Shown: positions 1 to 6,837, counted from the stretch's first letter. The stretch is DNA of 8,276 nt from Clostridia bacterium (GCA_030592355.1 JAUVJE010000108.1:1-8276); one strand, 5' to 3'. Notes: generated by a model not told the origin, from the sequence alone. Translations and numbers: made by a program.

Positions 1-292
1 AGGCAGCGCTGTCGGGGGTTCTGTCCATAAACAGAATTTGGTATACACCTGTAAGCATTGCGCTTTTTACGGACGGCGATATTTTATTGATTTTTATATT
101 TGAATAGCAGGATATGATATATTCCAGCATAATGCCGTTTCTGAGCGTGCCCAGCACGATTTCCGTTACAAATCCTGCGTCTTTGCTATCGAATTTTCCT
201 TTTTCTAAAATTTGTTCAAGTGCAATATTAGAATAGCCCTTCTTGTAGAGCACCTCATGTACTACTCGAAATGCAGCTTCTCTTGCTTTCAT
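1..292 (-). CDS. rsmB: 16S rRNA (cytosine-967-C5)-methyltransferase RsmB, N-terminal part (runs off left edge)
   Basis: Ninety-seven codons are visible, starting at the ATG at 292 and open to the window edge. The protein begins MKAREAAFRVVHEVLYKKGY and contains VYQILFMDRTPDSAA near residues 83-97. This is the helical NusB-like RNA-binding domain that precedes the SAM-dependent methyltransferase domain in RsmB/Sun proteins; the usual family sequence at the end is close to 'YQLLYLDRVPDHAA'. The family methylates C967 of 16S rRNA in the cytoplasm. The catalytic domain and its cysteines lie outside the window, so activity cannot be judged. The start is supported by AAGGA six nt upstream of the ATG. 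It is the last visible gene of the minus-strand cluster, 66 nt downstream of fmt, a common position for rsmB in Clostridia. A lone NusB-like protein is the main alternative, but the MDRTPDSAA end and the context favour RsmB. Confidence 0.87.
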   Translation of the reverse strand, partial: MKAREAAFRVVHEVLYKKGYSNIALEQILEKGKFDSKDAGFVTEIVLGTLRNGIMLEYIISCYSNIKINKISPSVKSAMLTGVYQILFMDRTPDSAA

Positions 293-305
293 GTTAATTC
301 CTTGA

Positions 306-356
306 TGCAATTGGAAACCTGAGCGGCCTCGATATTATGATCGGATAACAATTGCA
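306..356 (-). repeat. Inverted repeat / predicted stem-loop between fmt and rsmB
   Basis: TGCAATTG at 306-313 and CAATTGCA at 349-356 are perfect 8-nt reverse complements flanking 35 nt. Inside them CGAT (330-333) and ATCG (340-343) form a second, nested stem with a 6-nt loop. In the minus-strand transcript this would fold between the fmt stop codon and the rsmB ribosome binding site. No T-tract follows, so it does not look like an intrinsic terminator; RNA processing or stabilisation between cistrons is possible. The core CAATTG is itself palindromic, so part of the symmetry could be chance. Confidence 0.4.
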
Positions 357-358
357 CG

Positions 359-1306
359 TCATTCCCGGTTCTCCCGTCCAAGCACCGCTCCGTTTTCAAT
401 ATTGTGCCAGCACTGCGTTACCCTCATCGGCTTTTTGTTTGCGAATTGCAATTCATATATGGCCAGGCATCCAACGCCACATGCAACTTCTATGGTCTTT
501 TTACCAACTGAAACTATAGTCCCCGGTTTCTTTTCGTGGATTCTTTCATTAAAACCGGCTTTTATTATACGCATTCTCTTCCCTTTATAAGTTGTAAAAC
601 AACCGGGCCATGGATTCAATGCCCTTGCCTTGTCATGTATTTCTTTTGATCCGCACTCCCAGTCAACCACACTTTCTTCTTTTTTTAACATTGGGGCATA
701 TGTTGCTTTCCCGTCATCCTGAGGAATGCTTACAAGTGTTCCGTCACTCAGTTGTCCGAGGGTCTTTGAAATCAAATCCGCGCCCATGGTTTTTAAAATG
801 TCATGAAGCTCACCGGATGTCATATTATCGTCAATTTCTATTTCGGACCTTAATAGGATATCACCCGTATCCATTCCTCTGTCTGTCATCATTGTGGTTA
901 TTCCCGTTGTTTTATCCCCGTTCATTACCGCTCTGTGAATTGGAGCCGCGCCCCGGTATTCAGGTAGTAATGATGCATGTACATTAATGCACCCTAACCG
1001 TGGAATATCCAACAATGCCTGTGACAGTATCTGGCCATATGCACAGGTTATGAATAAATCAGGGTCAAGTTCCCTGAGCTTCTCCACCATTTCTTTGTTT
1101 CTTATTTTTCCCGGTTGAAATATTTTCAGATCGTGTAAAACTGCAGCTTTCTTTACCGGAGAAAATGACATCGCTCCGCCGCGCCCTCTTTTTCTGTCCG
1201 GCTGTGTTACAACGCCTACAATATTATGCCCGTCGCTGATAAGGTTCTCAAGAGACGGAACGGCGAAATCCGGCGTTCCCATGAAAAGTATCTTAAAGCG
1301 CTTCAT
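359..1306 (-). CDS. fmt: Methionyl-tRNA formyltransferase
   Basis: A 315-residue enzyme, the normal family length. It transfers the formyl group of 10-formyl-tetrahydrofolate to initiator Met-tRNA before translation starts. The N-terminal formyltransferase domain begins MKRFKILFMGTPDFAVPSLE. The active-site stretch INVHASLLPEYRGAAPIHRA (residues 107-126) carries Asn108 and His110, and GMDTGDIL carries Asp146, matching the E. coli catalytic N106/H108/D144 triad. The linker ATYAPMLKKEE leads into the C-terminal OB-fold tRNA-binding domain from about residue 206. I place the start at the ATG at 1306, because MKRFKILFMGTPDF is the canonical N-terminus and AGGGA lies upstream; an in-frame start at 1330 would add eight unsupported residues. 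The start lies inside the def reading frame (14-nt overlap), which suggests translational coupling with the enzyme that removes the same formyl group. Confidence 0.97.
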   Translation of the reverse strand: MKRFKILFMGTPDFAVPSLENLISDGHNIVGVVTQPDRKRGRGGAMSFSPVKKAAVLHDLKIFQPGKIRNKEMVEKLRELDPDLFITCAYGQILSQALLDIPRLGCINVHASLLPEYRGAAPIHRAVMNGDKTTGITTMMTDRGMDTGDILLRSEIEIDDNMTSGELHDILKTMGADLISKTLGQLSDGTLVSIPQDDGKATYAPMLKKEESVVDWECGSKEIHDKARALNPWPGCFTTYKGKRMRIIKAGFNERIHEKKPGTIVSVGKKTIEVACGVGCLAIYELQFANKKPMRVTQCWHNIENGAVLGRENRE

Positions 1307-1787
1307 CAAGTTCTTTCCCTGATTCCTCAAGTTCTTCCTGCGTCAGATATTCAATGACAATATCAGTAAACAACTTACCCTCCAAATGGTCTGTCTCGTG
1401 GCAAACACACACGGCTGTCAAACTCTCTGCTTCAAGAGAAAGTTTTTCACCATTTCTGTCCTGATATTCCACTTTTATATTTTCAGGACGCTGAACTCTT
1501 CCGTATTTGCCCGGCACACTCAAACATCCTTCTATATCAATCTGCTCTCCCTCTGTCTCGGTTATAACAGGATTGATCATTTCAAAAAGTTGGTCATTAA
1601 CATCAAAGATGATTACCCTTTTAAGAATTCCAACCTGAGGCGCAGCAAGTCCAATACCGGGCGCCGCATACATTGTCTCAGCCATATCATCAAGCAATCC
1701 ATGGAGCCGTTTATTAAACCTATCTACTTTTTTCGCTTTTTTCCTAAGGACCGGGTCCTCGTTTATTCTTATATTCCTTAATGCCAT
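1293..1787 (-). CDS. def: Peptide deformylase
   Basis: A 164-residue metalloenzyme that removes the N-formyl group from nascent proteins at the ribosome exit. All three family motifs are present: GIGLAAPQ (residues 44-51), EGCLS (86-90, metal ligand Cys88) and HETDH (130-134, metal ligands His130 and His134, general base Glu131). The residue before the HExxH-type motif is Cys129 rather than the common Gln, a minor variant. Length and compact form fit a short bacterial deformylase. The start at 1787 is well supported: AGGAG at 1793-1797 lies five nt upstream of the ATG. The 3' end overlaps the start of fmt by 14 nt. Upstream lies a 260-nt gap to priA that may hold a promoter for def-fmt-rsmB. 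Confidence 0.97.
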   Translation of the reverse strand: MALRNIRINEDPVLRKKAKKVDRFNKRLHGLLDDMAETMYAAPGIGLAAPQVGILKRVIIFDVNDQLFEMINPVITETEGEQIDIEGCLSVPGKYGRVQRPENIKVEYQDRNGEKLSLEAESLTAVCVCHETDHLEGKLFTDIVIEYLTQEELEESGKELDEAL

Positions 1788-1842
1788 AGTTACTCCTAAA
1801 TAATTTTACAATTCTTAAAAACTATACCTTTCGTCTGTACAT

Positions 1843-1873
1843 ATAATACCATCATTGACCGCTTTTTACTCAA
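1843..1873 (-). promoter_or_regulatory. Possible sigmaA-type promoter for def-fmt-rsmB
   Basis: Reading the minus strand, TTGAGT (1873-1868) is followed after 19 nt by TATTAT (1848-1843), 56 nt upstream of the def ATG. The hexamers are reasonable, but the spacer is 2 nt longer than the usual 17. The 260-nt priA-def gap makes an internal promoter plausible. It is a weak prediction in A+T-rich DNA. Confidence 0.3.
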
Positions 1874-1971
1874 AACTTACTATTGAACTCCGGGTAAATT
1901 TAAAATCCAAAATATATTTAAAAAGAATATCAGATTTTACCAATAATATCCTGCAGTTATTATATTTTTTA

Positions 1972-1996
1972 CTAACTGACTTAGGGCTAACCAGCC
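1972..1996 (-). repeat. Two adjacent small stem-loops downstream of priA
   Basis: CTAA/TTAG (1972-1975 and 1981-1984, 5-nt loop) directly abuts GGCT/AGCC (1985-1988 and 1993-1996, 4-nt loop). In the minus-strand transcript they lie about 50-75 nt after the priA stop. They are short and have no T-tract immediately after them. They may help stabilise the priA 3' end, or may be chance. Confidence 0.2.
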
Positions 1997-2003
1997 GGAA
2001 ATG

Positions 2004-2031
2004 AAAAATCGCCTGAAATTTGGGATGCGAT
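2004..2031 (-). terminator. Weak candidate intrinsic terminator after priA
   Basis: Reading the minus strand, ATCGC (2031-2027) pairs with GCGAT (2012-2008) across a 14-nt loop, and the stem runs into five T residues (2008-2004). It begins 16 nt after the priA stop codon. The position is right for a terminator, but the five-pair stem and long loop are poor, so termination is likely to be partial at best. Confidence 0.27.
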
Positions 2032-2046
2032 ACCGGTGTTTCTTCT

Positions 2047-4404
2047 TCAGATAAGCCGGTCTCCCCGAATTTCTATATTGCATGCGACATCAGATGGTTT
2101 TTTTGCAGATATTTTTAGAAACATGCTGCTGACCTGATTCCTGATTTTTTCAGCGTCAATTCCCTTGACGACTATTCTATATCTGTATTTCCTGTTAATT
2201 CTTGAAACAGGGGCATATTCCACTCCCGAAACATCCGCACCGCTTTTATTTAATATCCCCGCTGCCTTTTCAGTCCAGCCTCTTGCCTTTGCATTATCTA
2301 AAGACGTGAATAAAATCCTGGCGACAATACCGAAGGGTGGATACTCCAACGCTTCCCTAAGCTTGGTTTCTTTCATGAAAAATAATCCGTAATCCTGCCT
2401 GACTCCACAGTCAATTGCATATGCATCCGTGTTATATGCCTGGACAATGGCTCTTCCATGCTTTTCTCCCCTTCCGGCCCGTCCGGCCGCCTGGGTAATC
2501 AACTGGAATGCCCTTTCCTGCGAATCGAATCCGTAACCCGCAGTAAGGGTGTCGGCGGCAAGTATTCCTACAAGCGTTATATCCGGGAAGTCGTGTCCCT
2601 TTGCAATCATCTGGGTTCCAATGAGAATATCAATTTTTTCATCCCTGAATTTATCCAATATGGTCATGTGGGAATTTTTATAGCCGGTGGCATCGGAATC
2701 CATCCTTATTACCGAAGCATTAGGAAACATTGCGGAAACTTCCTCTTCGACCATCTGGGTCCCTATGCCATGTTTTTGAATAGCTGCTGAGCCACACTCC
2801 CCGCAACGGGTCGGAACGGCCTCCATATGACCGCAGTAATGGCATACCATAGCATTCAGCCTTTTGTGATAAGTCAGCGAAATATCGCAATTCTTACACA
2901 AATTGGTATTGCCACAGTCTTTACATAATATGAATGATGCATAACCGCGCCTGTTAAGAAACAGCAATGTCTGTTCTTTTGATTTAAGATTCAACCGGAT
3001 TTCATTTTCAAGGCGTTTGCTGAACAAGCTGAAATTCCCGTTTCTAATTTCCTCTTTCATATCCACAACCATCGTATTAGGAAGCTTTCCCGGACCCGCT
3101 CGTTTTTTCAGCTTAATAATACTGCCTTTGTCACTCATTATTTTATAATCCTCGACAAGGGGTGTTGCCGAACCCGCGACCAGAACCGCTTTTTCAAGAG
3201 AGCACCTCATGGACGCTACGTCAATTGCACTGTATCTGGGGGTTGTTTCACTATTAAATGACGGCTCATGCTCTTCATCAACAATAACAAGACCCAAGTT
3301 ATCAAAAGGAGCGAAAATACAGGATCTGGCTCCAAGGGCAATGGAAACCCTCTTTTCCTTAATCATCATCCACTGGTCATATCTTTCTCCCATGGAAAGT
3401 CTACTGTGCAGTATTGCTATTTTATCCGGAAATCTCGCCTTAAACCTCCTAATCATCATTGGCGTCAATGAAATCTCCGGAACCAGAACTATCACCTGCC
3501 TTCCGGATGCAACAGCCTTTTCCGCCAATCTGAGATAAACTTCTGTTTTTCCGCTTCCGGTAATTCCATGAAGAAGAAATGAATCATACTTTCCTTCGCT
3601 CATCGTATTTGAAATTTTATCAACTGCATTGAATTGCTCTATATTTAAAGTTACTCTTTCACCTGTAGGTATTTCACCGGGGTCTTCCGGGTATCTCTCG
3701 ATTTTTTTATCAAACATTTCAACCAGCCCGTTTTTCTGCATTGTTTTTAAAACCGATCTGGATATAGATTCATATGCCTCAAATTCAGTCACTGTAACAG
3801 AACCGTATTCAAGCAACACCTCTGCCGCTCTCATATGTTTCCTATTAATAAAATTATTATTTTCAATCATTGCCAATGCGGTTTCAGTGGGAATTTTCAA
3901 TCTTACGGCTTTTAACATCCTGGCTTTCGCAGCTCTTTGTTCCTTCTCAATCAAGCGAATCCTGCCTGATGCCACGGCTGCTGCAAGGTCCCTTTTATCA
4001 ATACCTGCCAATGCTAAATATTCATCGGTTGAATACTCTTTTCCATCTTCATCAACTACAATTGTTTCTCTCTTTATTTTCATGCCGGACGGAAGCATCA
4101 GCGAAATCGCACTGCCGTAACTACAAAAGTATCTGTCTCTGATTAGCTTTGCCAATCTGAACATATTTTTTTCAAGAAGCGGGGCGTCATCCAAAACTTT
4201 TTCAATCGATTTGAACTTTCTCTGTCGCGTGTCCTCAACAAATGCAAGAAACCACGCTGTGCGAAAAGACCTGCCTCTGCCAAAAGGCACAGTAATCCGC
4301 ATCCCTGTTTTAAGGATTCCCTCAAATTCACAGGGCACATGGTAATGATATATTTTATCGTAGGACCTTCCTGCAGTTTCAAGTATTACAGCACAAATTT
4401 TCAT
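2047..4404 (-). CDS. priA: Primosomal protein N', replication restart DNA helicase PriA
   Basis: A 785-residue 3'-5' superfamily 2 helicase that recognises stalled forks and reloads the replicative helicase. Positions are counted from the ATG at 4404. An N-terminal DNA-binding region (about 1-100) and winged-helix region precede Walker A GITGSGKT (280-287), the DEEH box (376-379), GSATP (411-415), an eight-cysteine zinc region (Cys494, 497, 503, 506, 521, 524, 534, 537), GTQMIAKGHDFPD (596-608) and QAAGRAGRG (638-646). I prefer the ATG at 4404 to an in-frame GTG at 4413, because the GTG lies inside the GGTGG ribosome binding site and MKICAVILE resembles usual PriA N-termini. Two motif variants are visible: GSATPLVED where GSATPS is usual, and YGFDSQER where PDFRSSER is usual. 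The rest of the catalytic core is intact, so it is probably functional. It is the first gene of the minus-strand cluster. Confidence 0.97.
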   Translation of the reverse strand: MKICAVILETAGRSYDKIYHYHVPCEFEGILKTGMRITVPFGRGRSFRTAWFLAFVEDTRQRKFKSIEKVLDDAPLLEKNMFRLAKLIRDRYFCSYGSAISLMLPSGMKIKRETIVVDEDGKEYSTDEYLALAGIDKRDLAAAVASGRIRLIEKEQRAAKARMLKAVRLKIPTETALAMIENNNFINRKHMRAAEVLLEYGSVTVTEFEAYESISRSVLKTMQKNGLVEMFDKKIERYPEDPGEIPTGERVTLNIEQFNAVDKISNTMSEGKYDSFLLHGITGSGKTEVYLRLAEKAVASGRQVIVLVPEISLTPMMIRRFKARFPDKIAILHSRLSMGERYDQWMMIKEKRVSIALGARSCIFAPFDNLGLVIVDEEHEPSFNSETTPRYSAIDVASMRCSLEKAVLVAGSATPLVEDYKIMSDKGSIIKLKKRAGPGKLPNTMVVDMKEEIRNGNFSLFSKRLENEIRLNLKSKEQTLLFLNRRGYASFILCKDCGNTNLCKNCDISLTYHKRLNAMVCHYCGHMEAVPTRCGECGSAAIQKHGIGTQMVEEEVSAMFPNASVIRMDSDATGYKNSHMTILDKFRDEKIDILIGTQMIAKGHDFPDITLVGILAADTLTAGYGFDSQERAFQLITQAAGRAGRGEKHGRAIVQAYNTDAYAIDCGVRQDYGLFFMKETKLREALEYPPFGIVARILFTSLDNAKARGWTEKAAGILNKSGADVSGVEYAPVSRINRKYRYRIVVKGIDAEKIRNQVSSMFLKISAKKPSDVACNIEIRGDRLI

Positions 4405-4420
4405 TATTTCCACCCATTTG

Positions 4421-4450
4421 ATTTTAGCATATGAACCGCATGCTGGACAA
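4421..4450 (-). promoter_or_regulatory. priA: Probable priA promoter with extended -10
   Basis: On the minus strand, TTGTCC (4450-4445) is separated by 18 nt from TAAAAT (4426-4421), which is preceded by TGC, giving the extended -10 form TGnTAAAAT. Transcription would begin only about 10 nt before the ATG at 4404. The leader would be very short but would still contain the GGTGG ribosome binding site. The short leader also supports the ATG over the upstream GTG. Confidence 0.5.
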
Positions 4451-4467
4451 ATAATATCCCTCTCCGG

Positions 4468-4486
4468 GGATTTTTGGTAAAAATCC
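4468..4486. repeat. Perfect 19-bp dyad (left member of a pair), possible operator
   Basis: GGATTTTT (4468-4475) and AAAAATCC (4479-4486) are perfect reverse complements around the 3-nt centre GGT. The dyad lies just upstream of the predicted priA -35, centred about 63 bp before the predicted start of transcription. That position suits a protein-binding site more than an RNA hairpin in either mRNA. Confidence 0.5.
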
Positions 4487-4488
4487 TA

Positions 4489-4507
4489 AAACCTTCCGGT
4501 AAGGTTT
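4489..4507. repeat. Perfect 19-bp dyad (right member of a pair), possible operator
   Basis: AAACCTT (4489-4495) and AAGGTTT (4501-4507) are perfect reverse complements around the 5-nt centre CCGGT. Its centre (4498) is 21 bp from the centre of the neighbouring dyad (4477), about two helical turns, so proteins bound at both would lie on the same DNA face. Both dyads contain GGTAA. The target protein is unknown; the adjacent response regulator is one candidate by position only. Confidence 0.48.
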
Positions 4508-4567
4508 CGTCGATTAATACCTTTCATCGTTTTCCATGCGGGCTTTGAAACCTATGGTACGGTATTT

Positions 4568-4586
4568 GTGTAAAAAGTGTGAAAAA
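4568..4586 (+). repeat. Short tandem direct repeat upstream of the response regulator
   Basis: GTGTAAAAA (4568-4576) is followed at once by GTGTGAAAAA (4577-4586), two near-identical half-sites about one helical turn apart, 54-72 nt before the regulator ATG. OmpR/PhoB-family regulators typically bind direct repeats with about 10-11 bp periodicity, so autoregulation is possible. The repeat is A-rich and short, so chance is not excluded. I could not identify a convincing promoter for this operon; TTGAAA at 4545-4550 is a possible -35 without a good -10. Confidence 0.3.
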
Positions 4587-4617
4587 GCATCTGATTATTG
4601 GAAAGAAACCCGCCGAT

Positions 4618-4647
4618 ATGATAGATTTAAATCAGTATTATGAATAG
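4618..4647 (+). other. Nine-codon mini-ORF overlapping the response regulator start
   Basis: ATG at 4618 opens a frame encoding MIDLNQYYE and stops with TAG at 4645-4647, so its end overlaps the regulator start codon at 4640-4642. The regulator itself lacks a good ribosome binding site, and terminating ribosomes could reinitiate there. GGAAAG at 4600-4605 is 12 nt before the mini-ORF ATG, which is rather far. It may be a leader peptide or chance. Confidence 0.22.
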
Positions 4648-5326
4648 AATAATTTACATCGTCGATGATGAAAAACGAATAAGGGACCTAATAAGAGCAT
4701 ATCTCGAAAAAGAGGGCTATGAAATTCGCGATTTCAACAACGCCCAAAGTGCGCTTATTTCATTTAAAAGAAACCCCTGTGATATGCTGATAATAGATAT
4801 TATGATGCCGGGAACCAACGGACTTGAATTATGTAAACAAATCCGTAAAAGCAGCAATGTTCCAATAATCATAGTGTCCGCCCGAGATGAGGAAGTCGAC
4901 AGAATCCTGGGTCTTGAACTAGGAAGCGACGACTATATATCAAAGCCTTTCAGCCCCCGGGAACTTGTCGTACGTGTTAAAAATATTTTTAAAAGACTAT
5001 ATCCAGCGAAGCCTGAACATACAGAAAACATTTCTTTATACTGCGATGTTGAAATAAATGATTCCGCTCGTTCAATAATGGTAAATGGAAACACAACAGA
5101 GTTTACAGGAAAAGAATATGCACTTCTTAGCTTATTCGTTAATAATCCGGGGAGAGCCTATTCTCGTGAACAGTTAATCAATTCCATATGGGGATACGAC
5201 TACATAGGTGATGTTCGTCCGGTGGATGATCTTGTTAAAAGAATCAGAAAAAAACTCAATACTGCAGATTCCTCTATGGAAATAACAACCATCTGGGGCT
5301 TTGGCTATAAATCTTCGGGAGGGTAA
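4640..5326 (+). CDS. OmpR/PhoB-family two-component response regulator
   Basis: A 228-residue cytoplasmic DNA-binding regulator. The N-terminal receiver domain (about 1-120) has the acidic pair Asp9/Asp10, phospho-acceptor Asp53 in IIDIMMPG, switch residue Ser80 in IIIVSARD, and Lys102 in SKPF. The C-terminal winged-helix domain (about 130-226) contains TEFTGKEYALL, SREQLINSIWGYDY, the recognition-helix segment RPVDDLVKRIRKKL and the terminal hairpin TIWGFGYK. All phosphorylation residues are present. The sensor kinase starts 1 nt after the stop codon, so the two form a cognate pair. The start at 4640 gives the expected MNRIIYIVDDE N-terminus, but there is no clear Shine-Dalgarno sequence before it, which is unusual beside the strong sites of its neighbours. 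Orthologue identity cannot be given by reading; the target genes are unknown. Confidence 0.95.
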   Translation: MNRIIYIVDDEKRIRDLIRAYLEKEGYEIRDFNNAQSALISFKRNPCDMLIIDIMMPGTNGLELCKQIRKSSNVPIIIVSARDEEVDRILGLELGSDDYISKPFSPRELVVRVKNIFKRLYPAKPEHTENISLYCDVEINDSARSIMVNGNTTEFTGKEYALLSLFVNNPGRAYSREQLINSIWGYDYIGDVRPVDDLVKRIRKKLNTADSSMEITTIWGFGYKSSGG

Positions 5327-5327
5327 A

Positions 5328-6725
5328 ATGAAACTTCAGACCCGTTTAATAACATCATATATTACTCTTATTGCAGTTGCATTCGTTGTTTTCTACTTAA
5401 TTTCACTGCCATTGATAAAAAACTATGTTAAAAACAATGTAACAAATGGGCTTTTGCAGGAAACGGCACTTGTTAAATCTATGATTATTGATGCGCTGGA
5501 AGATGTCGAAGACCGGGAAAGTTATATCAAGGCTATAATAGCCGAAAGAAGAACCCTGGGGCAGCTTGGTCTCAGCAGCAGTACCGCTATTTTCTATCAT
5601 ATAAGAAGCGACCAAATTCTAACTCCTGCAAATCCTGAGCTCAACTTATCAACTGAAACACATAATTTGCTAATTAATAAAATAAACGCCAGAAATTTTG
5701 AACCGTTTAACGTTGAAATCAATGACACGGTTTATATGGCCACTTTTTTCCCGGTTCCGGCACACTCGGCAGCTAACCGCAGGATTATTATAATTTTATA
5801 TACACCTCTCAGCAGCATAAGTGATTTTTCCAGAGGGTTTACAAAAATAATGATTATTGTTTTTCTTGCTATAATGGCGGCAGCTGTCGTAGTAGCACTG
5901 GTTTTGGCCGAAAGAATAACCAACCCGATGGTTAAATTAAAAAAACAGGCAATTGATTTAAAATCCAGAAATTTCGAGTCCCGCACCAACATTAAAACAG
6001 GCGACGAATTTGAGGCTCTTTCAAAAAGTATGAATGCCGCTGCTGAAGAACTGGCAAATCACAATAGGGTGCAAAGAGAATTTCTTGATAATATATCTCA
6101 TGAGTTTAAAACACCGCTTATGTCTATTCAGGGTTATGCCGAAGGCATTAAGGACGGTATTTTCCCCGCTGACAGACAAACTCTTGATATTATAACTGAA
6201 GAAAGCGTACGTTTGAAAAAACTTGTCGGGGAAATCTCATACCTGTCAAAACTTGAATCCATGCCTGACTTCTATAATTATACGGATATTGAAATCAGCG
6301 AAGTTATCGAACGATCCGTTGATTCGGTATCCGGGCTTAAAAATGCAAGAAGCATAAAAATCCTTTCTCTTAACATTAGCAAATACACCCTTAGGGGAGA
6401 CGGCGAAAAACTACTGCAACTTATGATTAACATACTCTCAAATTGTCTTAGATATGCTAAAAAGGCAATCTTTATAGACACGAGTATTAGAAATGACTAT
6501 TATGTTATAACAGTCAAAGATGACGGAGACGGATTTAACAGCGGCGAAGAAGATAAAATTTTCAGAAGATTTTATAAAGGTCCCGGTGGAAACTCAGGGC
6601 TCGGGTTATCGATAGCAATTGCAATTGCCCAGAATCACGGAGGGACCATCACCGCAGGGAATGCGGCACCTCATGGCGCAGTTTTTGAAATAATCCTGCC
6701 AATACAAAGCGATTTGAATATTTGA
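5328..6725 (+). CDS. HAMP-domain sensor histidine kinase
   Basis: A 465-residue membrane kinase, partner of the preceding regulator. Transmembrane segment 1 (about 8-30) and segment 2 (about 173-194) enclose an extracytoplasmic sensor domain of roughly 140 residues that I do not recognise. A HAMP linker follows (about 195-247, ITNPMVKL at its start). The dimerisation/phospho-acceptor domain has His258 in NISHEFKTPL. The ATP-binding domain has an N box with Asn372 (ILSNCLRYA), DDGDGF (398-403), the F box IFRRFYKG (411-418) and the lid GNSGLGLSIA (421-430). All catalytic boxes are intact; the N box has Cys where Ala is common. I chose the ATG at 5328 because GGGAGGG lies just upstream; an in-frame TTG at 5301 would add nine residues without such a site. 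The 1-nt gap to the regulator stop implies coupled translation. The signal sensed is unknown. Confidence 0.95.
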   Translation: MKLQTRLITSYITLIAVAFVVFYLISLPLIKNYVKNNVTNGLLQETALVKSMIIDALEDVEDRESYIKAIIAERRTLGQLGLSSSTAIFYHIRSDQILTPANPELNLSTETHNLLINKINARNFEPFNVEINDTVYMATFFPVPAHSAANRRIIIILYTPLSSISDFSRGFTKIMIIVFLAIMAAAVVVALVLAERITNPMVKLKKQAIDLKSRNFESRTNIKTGDEFEALSKSMNAAAEELANHNRVQREFLDNISHEFKTPLMSIQGYAEGIKDGIFPADRQTLDIITEESVRLKKLVGEISYLSKLESMPDFYNYTDIEISEVIERSVDSVSGLKNARSIKILSLNISKYTLRGDGEKLLQLMINILSNCLRYAKKAIFIDTSIRNDYYVITVKDDGDGFNSGEEDKIFRRFYKGPGGNSGLGLSIAIAIAQNHGGTITAGNAAPHGAVFEIILPIQSDLNI

Positions 6726-6774
6726 GAAATCAGCATTATCTATTGGAATCACTCATTTTCACCGGTTTTTTTAG

Positions 6775-6803
6775 TTGTACATATGCCCTTGATATATTAT
6801 AAT
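6775..6803 (+). promoter_or_regulatory. SigmaA-type promoter for the small membrane protein gene
   Basis: TTGTAC (6775-6780) and a perfect TATAAT (6798-6803) are separated by 17 nt. Transcription would begin near 6810, about 28 nt before the ATG. The -35 matches only the TTG half of consensus. A T-tract at 6766-6772 just upstream, without a convincing stem, might mark the end of the kinase transcript. The promoter suggests the downstream gene is not simply part of the two-component operon. Confidence 0.6.
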
Positions 6804-6837
6804 TGTTATAGACTATACCTTGGAGGATATCGTCGGC

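Noticed and set aside
402..987. Plus-strand open frames opposite fmt
   Set aside because: They lie antisense to a clearly coding, motif-complete fmt and have low-complexity translations without ribosome binding sites or recognisable domains.
1386..1781. 131-codon plus-strand frame opposite def
   Set aside because: It is fully antisense to def, whose three deformylase motifs are intact; the translation shows no family features.
3629..4142. Long plus-strand frames opposite priA
   Set aside because: They are shadows of the priA coding strand, with Ser/Leu-rich translations and no start signals.
6755..6773. T-tract after the kinase gene as an intrinsic terminator
   Set aside because: Seven T residues are present, but I could not find a stable G+C-rich stem immediately before them.
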